Below, piece after piece: positions 36,347 through 42,990 of a DNA stretch of 45,919 nucleotides (the first letter of the stretch is position 1; every line of letters begins with the position of its first letter). The notes beneath the pieces are model-generated. The model was not told the DNA's origin, did no database searches, and saw nothing but the letters and a program-made list of their open reading frames with translations. The translations under genes and the position numbers were made by a program. Origin of the DNA: an uncultured Oscillospiraceae bacterium (GTDB taxonomy: Bacteria > Bacillota > Clostridia > Oscillospirales > Ruminococcaceae); NCBI GenBank assembly GCA_949741215.1, contig CATJLA010000095.1, positions 1 to 45,919 of the forward strand, written 5' to 3'.

Positions 36347-36403
36347 CAATTTTTATAAAAATATAGTAAACCTGAACAAATATTAGCATAAAGGAGAACC
36401 ACC

Positions 36404-37477
36404 ATGCTGGATAAATTAAAAAATGTAGAAAACCGTTATCAGGAGGTAGGCCAAAAGCTGATGGACCCCACCGTCATATCTGATAACGAACAGTATAAAA
36501 ATCTCATGAAGGAATACAAGAATCTAACACCTTTAGTAGAAAAATACCAGGAATACTGCAAAGCCAAGGCTTCCCTGCAGGAGGCGCAGGAACTTTTGGA
36601 GGAGGGCGGCCTGGATAAGGACTTCAAGGAAATGGTGCAGGAGCAGCTGGAGGAAAGCAAGCAGCAAGCGGAATCCTGCGCAGAGCAGCTAAAAATTCTG
36701 CTGCTGCCAAAGGACCCTAATGACGATAAAAACGTAATTGTGGAGATCAGAGGCGGCGCCGGCGGGGAGGAAGCCGCCCTGTTTGCCAACTCTCTGTTTC
36801 GGATGTACACCATGTACGCCGAAGGCCGGGGCTGGAAAATTGAGGTGATGAACCAAAATTCCACCGAGCTGGGCGGCATTAAGGAAATCAGCTTTATGAT
36901 TAACGGCGAGGGGGCGTACTCCCGCCTGAAGTATGAAAGCGGCGTTCACCGGGTGCAGCGGGTACCGGAGACAGAATCCGCCGGCCGGGTGCATACCTCC
37001 ACCGTTACGGTGGCCATCCTGCCGGAGGTAGAGGATGTGGAAATTGAGATCAACCCCGGGGACCTGCAGATAGACGTATACCGGGCCAGCGGCGCAGGAG
37101 GGCAGCACGTCAACAAAACGGAATCGGCGGTGCGGATTACCCACCTGCCTACCGGCACTGTGGTGGAGTGCCAGGACGAGCGGAGCCAGTATAAAAACAA
37201 GGATAGAGCCATGAAGATCCTCCGCTCCAAAATTTACGAGCAGAAGCAGCGGGAGCAGGACGCCCAGATCGCCTCCGACCGGCGTTCTCAGGTAGGTACG
37301 GGCGACCGTTCCGAGCGGATTCGTACCTACAATTACCCCCAAGGGCGGCTTACCGATCATCGAATCGGGTTGACGCTGTACCGGCTGGACAGTATCCTCA
37401 ACGGGGATTTGGACGAGGTTATTGACGCTCTGATTACCTTTGAGCAGACGGAAAAGCTAAAAGCTCAGCAGGAATAA
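36404..37477 (+). CDS. prfA: Peptide chain release factor 1
   Basis: RF1 recognises UAA and UAG stop codons and triggers hydrolysis of the finished peptide from tRNA. The 357-residue protein is full length. The catalytic GGQ lies in [16 protein letters not shown] near residue 232, and the stop-codon-reading PxT motif appears as PET in [15 protein letters not shown] near residue 187, a form that I recall from other Firmicutes. The N-terminal coiled region and the C-terminal [10 protein letters not shown] segment are present. The ATG at 36404 follows AAGGAG. It heads a run of plus-strand genes separated by the dispersed GGGACGTCGCGC element. Confidence 0.97.
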   Translation: MLDKLKNVENRYQEVGQKLMDPTVISDNEQYKNLMKEYKNLTPLVEKYQEYCKAKASLQEAQELLEEGGLDKDFKEMVQEQLEESKQQAESCAEQLKILLLPKDPNDDKNVIVEIRGGAGGEEAALFANSLFRMYTMYAEGRGWKIEVMNQNSTELGGIKEISFMINGEGAYSRLKYESGVHRVQRVPETESAGRVHTSTVTVAILPEVEDVEIEINPGDLQIDVYRASGAGGQHVNKTESAVRITHLPTGTVVECQDERSQYKNKDRAMKILRSKIYEQKQREQDAQIASDRRSQVGTGDRSERIRTYNYPQGRLTDHRIGLTLYRLDSILNGDLDEVIDALITFEQTEKLKAQQE

Positions 37478-37488
37478 AACAACCTTGC

Positions 37489-37500
37489 AGGACGTCGCGC
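37489..37500 (+). repeat. Dispersed element, prfA-GNAT junction
   Basis: AGGACGTCGCGC, starting 12 bp after the prfA stop codon and 39 bp before the next start codon. Shares the 17-mer TTGCAGGACGTCGCGCA with the copy at 786. Confidence 0.8.
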
Positions 37501-37538
37501 AGGCGGGACACTGAAATACACAAAGGGAGGAACTCTGC

Positions 37539-37994
37539 ATGGATGGGGAAACTTACTGCCTGAAGCGGCTGGATGAAAAAGCGGCGGACGAAATCCGGGA
37601 GCTGTTTGTGGGAGTTTTTACCAAGGAGCCGTGGAACGACGATTGGTCCGATGAAAACCAGCTGCAGCTGTACCTGCATGATTTGATTGGGCAGAATAAT
37701 TCCCTGACCTTTGGACTGTATGAGGAAACCAGGCTGATTGGGATCTCAATGGGGCATATCAGGCACTGGTATACCGGCACCGAGTACTATATTGACGAGC
37801 TGTGCATCCGTACGGACAAGCAGGGAAAAGGCGTGGGAACGCTGTTTTTAAGTCAGATAGAACATGCCTGTAAAAAGCTGGAGCTGACCCATATTTTCCT
37901 GCTGACAGAAGATACTGTACCGGCGTTTTCGTTTTATCAAAAATGTGGGTTCTATGAGCTGAAGCATAACGCCGCATTTGCCAAAAAGCTATAG
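37539..37994 (+). CDS. GNAT family N-acetyltransferase (first of three)
   Basis: A 151-residue acetyl-CoA-dependent acetyltransferase. The acetyl-CoA pyrophosphate loop is QGKGVG in IRTDKQGKGVGTLFL near residue 91, followed by the typical C-terminal AFSFYQKCGFYE. The layout resembles small-molecule acetyltransferases such as the aminoglycoside AAC(6') group, but the acceptor cannot be inferred. The ATG at 37539 follows AGGGAGG. It lies between prfA and another acetyltransferase, each junction carrying the dispersed element. Confidence 0.9.
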   Translation: MDGETYCLKRLDEKAADEIRELFVGVFTKEPWNDDWSDENQLQLYLHDLIGQNNSLTFGLYEETRLIGISMGHIRHWYTGTEYYIDELCIRTDKQGKGVGTLFLSQIEHACKKLELTHIFLLTEDTVPAFSFYQKCGFYELKHNAAFAKKL

Positions 37995-38008
37995 CACGGC
38001 AGGCCTGT

Positions 38009-38020
38009 GGGACGTCGCGC
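38009..38020 (+). repeat. Dispersed element, GNAT-GNAT junction
   Basis: Exact GGGACGTCGCGC, 14 bp after the first GNAT stop codon. Flanking GGCAG (37999-38003) and CTGCC (38031-38035) could enclose it in a stem. Confidence 0.8.
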
Positions 38021-38057
38021 CTAAGATAAGCTGCCGGGCATAAAAAGGGGGCAAAGC

Positions 38058-38585
38058 ATGATACTGGAAACAGAAAGACTGTATTTGCGTAAGCTGGAGC
38101 AGCTTGATTTTAATGCCCTGTGCAAAATATTGCAGGATGAAGAAGTCATGTATGCTTACGAGGGCGCCTTTTGTGACGAGGAGGTCCAGGAATGGCTGGA
38201 TAGGCAGCTTGCCCGCTACCAAAAATGGGGTTTTGGTTTATGGGCGGTTGTTTTGAAGGAAACAGGGGAAATGATCGGGCAGTGCGGCCTTACCATGCAG
38301 CCGTGGAAAGATAAGGAAGTGCTTGAAATAGGCTACCTTTTTCAGCGGGAGCATTGGCACAAAGGCTATGCCATTGAGGCCGCAAAAGCCTGTAAGCAAT
38401 ACGCCTTTGAAGCCTTGCAGGCAAGGGAGGTCTGCTCGATTATCAGGGATACCAATATTCCCTCTCAGAACGTTGCCCTGAAAAACGGCATGATAAAAGC
38501 CGACAGCTGGATAAAGCATTATCGGGGGGTGGATATGCCCCATGATCGCTACGTTGTACAGCGGCCTGCTTCATCGTTAAAGTAG
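38058..38585 (+). CDS. GNAT family N-acetyltransferase, RimJ/RimL-like (second of three)
   Basis: A 175-residue acetyltransferase whose start MILETERLYLRKLEQLD is typical of the RimJ/RimL subgroup that acetylates protein N-termini or small molecules. EIGYLFQREHWHKGYAIEAAKA contains the cofactor-binding loop, and IRDTNIPSQNVALKNGM is the usual late motif. The ATG at 38058 follows an AGGGGGC site. The partner substrate is unknown; location beside prfA and a tRNA-modification gene hints at, but does not prove, a role near translation. Confidence 0.9.
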   Translation: MILETERLYLRKLEQLDFNALCKILQDEEVMYAYEGAFCDEEVQEWLDRQLARYQKWGFGLWAVVLKETGEMIGQCGLTMQPWKDKEVLEIGYLFQREHWHKGYAIEAAKACKQYAFEALQAREVCSIIRDTNIPSQNVALKNGMIKADSWIKHYRGVDMPHDRYVVQRPASSLK

Positions 38586-38601
38586 GTGGACATGGGCCTG
38601 C

Positions 38602-38613
38602 GGGACGTCGCCG
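38602..38613 (+). repeat. Dispersed element variant, GNAT-tsaC junction
   Basis: GGGACGTCGCCG, matching ten of the twelve consensus bases from the left, 16 bp after the second GNAT stop codon. Confidence 0.75.
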
Positions 38614-38646
38614 GGATAAAAATAGAAGAAGAGGCGTAAAAATAGG

Positions 38647-39708
38647 ATGTTGTTAGAAAAAAAGACAGAGCTTGTAAAAATAGACGACCCTGAAAACCAC
38701 CCCTGTGAAATTGCCAGGGCGGCTGAAATTCTGCAAAAGGGCGGGCTGGTGGCTTTTCCTACCGAGACGGTGTATGGGCTGGGTGCCAACGGGCTGAACC
38801 CGGCAGCAACAGCCTCTATTTTTGCGGCCAAGGGGCGGCCCCAGGATAACCCGCTGATTGTGCATATTGCAGTGCCGTCCCAAATGGAGGCGCTGGCAAG
38901 GGAGATACCCCACAGCGCCTGGAAGCTGGCAGAGCGGTTTTGGCCCGGGCCGCTGACTATGATTCTGAAAAAAAGGCCGGTGGTGCCGGATGTAACCTCC
39001 GGCGGGCTGGATACAGTGGCGATCCGGCTGCCCTCCCATCCGGTGGCACGGGCGCTGATTGCCAAAAGCGGCGTGCCGGTTGCGGCGCCCTCGGCCAATC
39101 TTTCCGGCAGCCCAAGCCCTACTACGGCACAGCACTGTGTTAAGGATCTAACCGGCCGGGTGGATATGATTCTGGACGGCGGCCGGTGCGGGGTGGGGGT
39201 GGAATCCACTGTAATTACCTTGACGGGAGAGCTCCCGGTGGTGCTGCGCCCCGGCTTTGTAACCCCCGAGGAGCTGGAAGAAGTGCTTGGAAAAGTACTG
39301 GTGGACCCGGCTGTAACCCGTCAGCTGGAACAGGGGCGGCAGGCGGCCTCCCCTGGGATGAAGTATAAGCATTACGCCCCGGCAGCCAGGGTGGTGCTGC
39401 TTTTGGGTACAACGCAGCAGTTTTGCCGCTATGTGAACCAAAAGGCCCAAACCGAACCAGGGGTTTTTGCTTTGGGCTTTGGCCCGGAGCAGCAGGATTT
39501 AACCGTACCCTTTGAGCGGCTGGGCGAAACCGGAGAGGATCAGGCCGCCCGCCTGTTTGACTGCCTGCGCCGGCTGGACGAACGGGGAGCCAAAACCGTG
39601 TATGCCCGCTGCCCGGAGCCTAAAGGGGTGGGGCTGGCGGTGTATAACCGGCTGATCCGCGCGGCAGGATTTACTTTGGTAGAGCTATCCGCGGCGGGGC
39701 TGGCATAA
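38647..39708 (+). CDS. Threonylcarbamoyl-AMP synthase (Sua5/YwlC type)
   Basis: Makes threonylcarbamoyl-AMP from threonine, bicarbonate and ATP, the first step of the t6A modification at position 37 of tRNAs reading ANN codons. The 353-residue protein is the long Sua5 form: the YrdC domain (FPTETVYGLG near residue 40, KGRPQDNPLI, PSANLSGSPSPTTA) followed by a C-terminal Sua5 domain beginning around the SPGMKYKHYAP linker that closes over the active site. The start codon at 38647 has only a weak AAGAGG-type site. The TsaB, TsaD and TsaE partners are not in the window. Confidence 0.95.
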   Translation: MLLEKKTELVKIDDPENHPCEIARAAEILQKGGLVAFPTETVYGLGANGLNPAATASIFAAKGRPQDNPLIVHIAVPSQMEALAREIPHSAWKLAERFWPGPLTMILKKRPVVPDVTSGGLDTVAIRLPSHPVARALIAKSGVPVAAPSANLSGSPSPTTAQHCVKDLTGRVDMILDGGRCGVGVESTVITLTGELPVVLRPGFVTPEELEEVLGKVLVDPAVTRQLEQGRQAASPGMKYKHYAPAARVVLLLGTTQQFCRYVNQKAQTEPGVFALGFGPEQQDLTVPFERLGETGEDQAARLFDCLRRLDERGAKTVYARCPEPKGVGLAVYNRLIRAAGFTLVELSAAGLA

Positions 39709-39726
39709 AATAACCATGGGGCTTTG

Positions 39727-39738
39727 GGGACGTCGCGC
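39727..39738 (+). repeat. Dispersed element, tsaC-GNAT junction
   Basis: Exact GGGACGTCGCGC, 18 bp after the synthase stop codon. Downstream GTACGTC followed by TTTT near 39775 can pair with GACGT, giving a terminator-like fold. Confidence 0.8.
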
Positions 39739-39802
39739 CCGCCTGCGTGCCTGCGCACATGGAGAGCGGTGTGTACGTCTTTTATTCAGGAGGGTTGTAT
39801 GT

Positions 39803-40249
39803 ATGATCATTAGGAAGGCAGTTCGTACGGACGCAGAGGATTTGAAGGAATTATACTTTGATTATCTGACAAAATATCCGCCAAAAGAGGAGCAGAACAT
39901 GGACTTATGGCGGCAGCTTCTTGATCAATTTGAGAAAGACGGCAGGATGTACCTGCTGGTTGCGGAGGAGGACGGCAGGGTGGTTTCTTCGGTGCAGATG
40001 GCCATTATTGAGGGCTTGACCCATAATGTCCGCCCCTTTGGGGTAATTGAAAATGTAGTAACTCATATTCAGTACAGAAACAGGGGCTGTGCTTCCGCAC
40101 TGCTGGAGAAAGCGACAGAAATAGCAAAGGAGCATAAATGCTATAAGGTTTTTCTGGAAACCGGCTCCAACAAAGAAAGCGCGCTGAATTTTTACAGAAA
40201 AAACGGCTTTGCAATAGATGAAAAGCACTCCTGCTTAAAACGGCTGTAA
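39803..40249 (+). CDS. GNAT family N-acetyltransferase (third of three)
   Basis: A 148-residue acetyltransferase starting MIIRKAVRTDAEDLKEL. The cofactor loop is in VTHIQYRNRGCASALLEKA and the late motif is NFYRKNGFAIDEK. The ATG at 39803 follows AGGAGGG; a 29-codon upstream reading runs through the dispersed element and is rejected. It sits between the threonylcarbamoyl-AMP synthase and coaE. Substrate unknown. Confidence 0.9.
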   Translation: MIIRKAVRTDAEDLKELYFDYLTKYPPKEEQNMDLWRQLLDQFEKDGRMYLLVAEEDGRVVSSVQMAIIEGLTHNVRPFGVIENVVTHIQYRNRGCASALLEKATEIAKEHKCYKVFLETGSNKESALNFYRKNGFAIDEKHSCLKRL

Positions 40250-40287
40250 AGCAGGAGACGCTTTTAAGCAAAGCTATTGAGTCTATG

Positions 40288-40303
40288 GACGCAGTTACGT
40301 CCC
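40288..40303. repeat. Dispersed-element variant folded as a hairpin, GNAT-coaE junction
   Basis: GGACG (40288-40292), six-base loop, CGTCC (40299-40303): a short stem carrying the left half of the element and its complement, comparable to the stem-loop at 3070-3095. Confidence 0.55.
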
Positions 40304-40334
40304 GGAAAACAGAGGCTGACAGGAGGGCTTTGGA

Positions 40335-40943
40335 ATGATTGTGGGATTGACAGGGCAGTCCGGCGCGGGAAAAAGCACTGTGGGCAGAATGCTGGAACGG
40401 CGGGGTATCCCCGGTTTTGCGTGGATTGACGCCGACCGAGTGGCAAGGGAAGTGCCTGCTCCGGGGAGCGAATGTTTGGAGGCGCTGGTAAAAGCCTTTT
40501 CTGACAAAATTTTGCTGCCGGATGGCGCTTTGAACCGGAAAGCTTTGGGTAAACTGGTGTTTGGCGACCCTGGGAAGCTCCGGCTTTTGAACGAAACCAT
40601 CCTGCCCTATATTATCCGGGAGATTGACCGGCAGATTGCAGCCCTGCAGGCGGAGGGGAAAAGCTTTATTCTGCTGGACGCCCCCACCCTGTTTGAAAGC
40701 GGCGCCGACAGCCTTTGCGGGCTGGTTGCAGCGGTTACCGCGCCTTATGAGCGCCGTTTGGAACGGATTATGGCGAGAGATCAGCTGACCTTAGAGGAAG
40801 CAAAGCGCAGGCTGAATGCCCAGCAGCCGGAAGAATTTTATGCTGGGCGGGCGGATTTTATTTTTTGCAACCAGGGGAATATTTCGGCGCTGGAGCGGCA
40901 GTTAGAGGAATTTTTGAGGCTGGCAAATGGGGCAAAGGACTGA
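40335..40943 (+). CDS. coaE: Dephospho-CoA kinase
   Basis: Phosphorylates the 3' hydroxyl of dephospho-CoA, the last step of coenzyme A synthesis. The 202-residue protein starts with the Walker A loop GQSGAGKST (residues 7-15). IDADRVAREV and LLDAPTLFESGAD are the CoA-binding and lid-proximal segments, and RRLERIMARDQLTLEEA is the late family signature. The ATG at 40335 follows AGGAGG. It is followed 36 bp later by a lytic transglycosylase gene, a coaE-slt pairing seen in other clostridia. Confidence 0.95.
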   Translation: MIVGLTGQSGAGKSTVGRMLERRGIPGFAWIDADRVAREVPAPGSECLEALVKAFSDKILLPDGALNRKALGKLVFGDPGKLRLLNETILPYIIREIDRQIAALQAEGKSFILLDAPTLFESGADSLCGLVAAVTAPYERRLERIMARDQLTLEEAKRRLNAQQPEEFYAGRADFIFCNQGNISALERQLEEFLRLANGAKD

Positions 40944-40979
40944 ACTGTGCTGTTTTTGTCCCAAAAAAGGAGAGAAATT

Positions 40980-41597
40980 ATGGGAACTGTTGTGATTACC
41001 CGACAAAGAAAACAAGGGCCAACCGGTAAGGGGCGGATGATCCTGTTGGCGCTGCTTGTGTTGGCACTGCTTTTTGGCGCAGGGGTTTTTCTGCTAAGCC
41101 GGGGGTGGAGCCATTTTGCGGAAAAGGCCTATCCCTTGGAATATGGCGATCTGGTGGAAAAGTACTGTGAACAGTATGAGCTGCCTCAGTCCTTGGTGTT
41201 TGCGGTGATCAAAAATGAAAGCGGGTTTCATCCGGATGTGGACTCGGAGATTGGCGCCAGAGGGCTGATGCAGATTACTGAAGAAACCATGGACTGGATT
41301 CAGTACCGCAATGGGGAGGACTGGTCAGAAAACTTTGAGGATTTGTACGATCCGGAAACCAACGTGCGCTACGGAACCTATCTGCTTTCCATGCTTTTAG
41401 CGGAGTTTGAGGTACCTCAAACGGCTCTCTGCGCCTATCATGCCGGATGGGGCAATGTAAAAAGGTGGCTGAAAGACCCAGATTATTCCACCGATGGGGT
41501 AAATATTCACACCATTCCCTTTAAAGACACCAACTGGTATGTAGCCCAAGTGCTGGAAACCCAAGAGCAGTACAAAGAAATGTATAAAATAGAGTAG
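40980..41597 (+). CDS. Membrane-anchored lytic transglycosylase (SLT domain)
   Basis: Cleaves the MurNAc-GlcNAc bond of peptidoglycan, forming 1,6-anhydro ends. The 205-residue protein has an N-terminal membrane anchor (residues about 19-43) and an extracellular SLT domain with the catalytic Glu80 in VIKNESGF, then GARGLMQI and the AYHAGWGNVKRWL motif. The start at 40980 (MGTVVITRQ) has AAGGAG; an earlier in-frame ATG lacks a site. It probably helps cell-wall remodelling in growth or sporulation. Confidence 0.92.
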   Translation: MGTVVITRQRKQGPTGKGRMILLALLVLALLFGAGVFLLSRGWSHFAEKAYPLEYGDLVEKYCEQYELPQSLVFAVIKNESGFHPDVDSEIGARGLMQITEETMDWIQYRNGEDWSENFEDLYDPETNVRYGTYLLSMLLAEFEVPQTALCAYHAGWGNVKRWLKDPDYSTDGVNIHTIPFKDTNWYVAQVLETQEQYKEMYKIE

Positions 41598-41674
41598 CCC
41601 CTTTTCAGACAAGACTGCAAACGATATTATTTTGCGCCCAAAAAGAAATTTGCCGTAAGGATAAAAAGAACAAT

Positions 41675-41690
41675 TGTTTCACGTGAAACA
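41675..41690. promoter_or_regulatory. parS-like site 3
   Basis: Perfect TGTTTCACGTGAAACA. The preceding AAAAAGAACAAT and following TTTT are identical to site 2. It lies between the lytic transglycosylase gene and the leader of the S1-domain gene. Confidence 0.85.
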
Positions 41691-41706
41691 TTTTTGTGCA
41701 AAACAA

Positions 41707-41770
41707 AAAGCTCCGGATTCCCTGAAGCAGAACAGGCAACTGGCCCTCTGCCTCAGATATCCGGAGCTTT
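41707..41770 (-). terminator. Long hairpin, terminator-like in the leftward direction
   Basis: Perfect 12-bp arms AAAGCTCCGGAT (41707-41718) and ATCCGGAGCTTT (41759-41770) enclose a second 10-bp stem with one mismatch. Leftwards it is followed by TTTTTGTTTTG, a good T-run; rightwards only by GTAATTTTG. It may end the transglycosylase transcript and/or a leftward transcript. Confidence 0.6.
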
Positions 41771-41798
41771 GTAATTTTGATGACAATCCGGCTATAAC
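41769..41798 (+). promoter_or_regulatory. Predicted promoter of the S1-domain gene
   Basis: TTGTAA (41769-41774), 18-bp spacer, TATAAC (41793-41798), predicted start near 41805 with a leader of about 170 nt. Confidence 0.5.
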
Positions 41799-41886
41799 CA
41801 TCCTCCGCAGCTTTTCTCCTATTCCCGCAGGGAGGGCACACAAGTTGATATGCACAGCACCTTCCCAATTTACTATTCCTTGCGGA

Positions 41887-41957
41887 AGGGTTCTAAAACC
41901 CTCCTGCCTCCTCATATGTTTGATACAAAGGAAGCCGGGCCCGCATGCACACCCGGC
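41887..41957 (+). promoter_or_regulatory. Structured leader of the S1-domain gene
   Basis: Two stems precede the ribosome-binding site: AGGGTT/AACCCT (41887-41892, 41897-41902, loop CTAA) and GCCGGG/CCCGGC (41934-41939, 41952-41957). The second ends two bases before the AGGAGG at 41960-41965, so folding could affect translation start. Confidence 0.45.
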
Positions 41958-41974
41958 ATAGGAGGTTCAGAGCA

Positions 41975-42904
41975 ATGACAGTATATCAACCGGAAGGAGC
42001 CCTGCTGCTCACCCAGGAAAATCAAAACGCCATGAAAAGCTTTGCCGCCCTGCAGGAAGCCTTTCAGTCCCAACGGATCTTAGAGGCCAGGGCTTTGGTT
42101 TGCGATAATGCCCATAACCTGACTGTGGATCTGGGCTGTATGCCTGGTATCATTCCCCGGGAGGAAGGGGCCCTGGGCATTCGGGAAGGCACCGTAAAGG
42201 ATATCGCCATGATCTCACGGGTAAACAAGCCTGTATGCTTTGTTATTACCGGCTTTGAAAAAGGCCCTGCCGGAGAAGTTACCGCCCGCCTCTCCCGCCG
42301 GCAGGTGCAGGAACAGTGCGTGAGAGAATATCTTTCCACTCTTGTCCCTGGGGATATTATTGAGGGACGGATTACCCACCTGGAAAGCTTTGGGGCCTTT
42401 GTGGATATCGGCTGCGGAATGCCCTCCCTTATCCCCATTGACGCCATTTCCATTTCCCGCATCACCCACCCCAGCGATAGGTTTTACCCCGGCCAGGCCA
42501 TTAAAGCGGTGGTGCGCTCGGTAGAAAACAACAGAATCACCCTAAGCCATAAGGAGCTTTTGGGCAGCTGGGAGCAAAACGCCGCCCTGTTTCATAGTGG
42601 GGAAACGGTGGCAGGGATTGTCCGTTCTTCCGAAAGCTATGGGGTTTTTGTGGAGCTTACCCCCAATCTGGCAGGGCTGGCGGAGCCTCAGGAGAATGTT
42701 GTTCCCGGGCAGCAGGCCAGCGTGTACATCAAAAGCATGATTCCGGAAAAGATGAAGGTCAAGCTGATTTTGGTGGACTGCTTTGAGGCAGTTTACCGTC
42801 CCTCCCCCCTGCGGTACTTTTTGTCCGAGGGGCGGCTGGAAAGCTGGCGTTACTCGCCGGAATGCTCCCCCAAGGTGATAGAAAGCAGGTTTGAAGAGGA
42901 GTAG
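41975..42904 (+). CDS. S1-domain RNA-binding protein (ribosomal S1-like)
   Basis: A 309-residue protein with S1 (OB-fold) repeats: a degenerate one at about residues 32-105, a clear one at about 125-192 (GDIIEGRITHLESFGAFVDIGCGMPSLIP...RITLSHKEL) and another at about 209-265 (GETVAGIVRSSESYGVFVEL). It resembles the shortened S1 homologues of Gram-positive bacteria, which bind mRNA and may assist translation or RNA turnover. The ATG at 41975 follows AGGAGG. A structured leader suggests translational control. It is convergent with rarA. Confidence 0.88.
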   Translation: MTVYQPEGALLLTQENQNAMKSFAALQEAFQSQRILEARALVCDNAHNLTVDLGCMPGIIPREEGALGIREGTVKDIAMISRVNKPVCFVITGFEKGPAGEVTARLSRRQVQEQCVREYLSTLVPGDIIEGRITHLESFGAFVDIGCGMPSLIPIDAISISRITHPSDRFYPGQAIKAVVRSVENNRITLSHKELLGSWEQNAALFHSGETVAGIVRSSESYGVFVELTPNLAGLAEPQENVVPGQQASVYIKSMIPEKMKVKLILVDCFEAVYRPSPLRYFLSEGRLESWRYSPECSPKVIESRFEEE

Positions 42905-42930
42905 GAAGCCTTTCCCCAATGGATGAGAAC

Positions 42931-42990
42931 AAAAGAGCAGTCATGTCCCCCCACACAAGGCTTTGGGACGTGACTGCTCCGTTTTATTTT
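42931..42990. terminator. Bidirectional terminator between the S1-domain gene and rarA
   Basis: GAGCAGTCATGTCCC (42935-42949) pairs with GGGACGTGACTGCTC (42965-42979), 14 of 15 bases plus a G-U pair. T-rich sequence lies on both outer sides (TTTTATTTTT rightwards, TTTTGTTC leftwards). The right arm begins with GGGACGT, the left part of the dispersed element. Confidence 0.85.

Noticed and set aside
36960-36971. PET instead of PAT in the stop-codon recognition motif of RF1
   Set aside because: Substitutions at the middle position are common in Firmicutes RF1, so it does not imply altered decoding.
40951-40967. TTTTTGTCCCAAAAAA between coaE and the lytic transglycosylase gene as a separate motif
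   Set aside because: Similar strings occur inside genes and in noncoding DNA (18312, 18489, 30095, 44412); it is too simple to separate from base composition.
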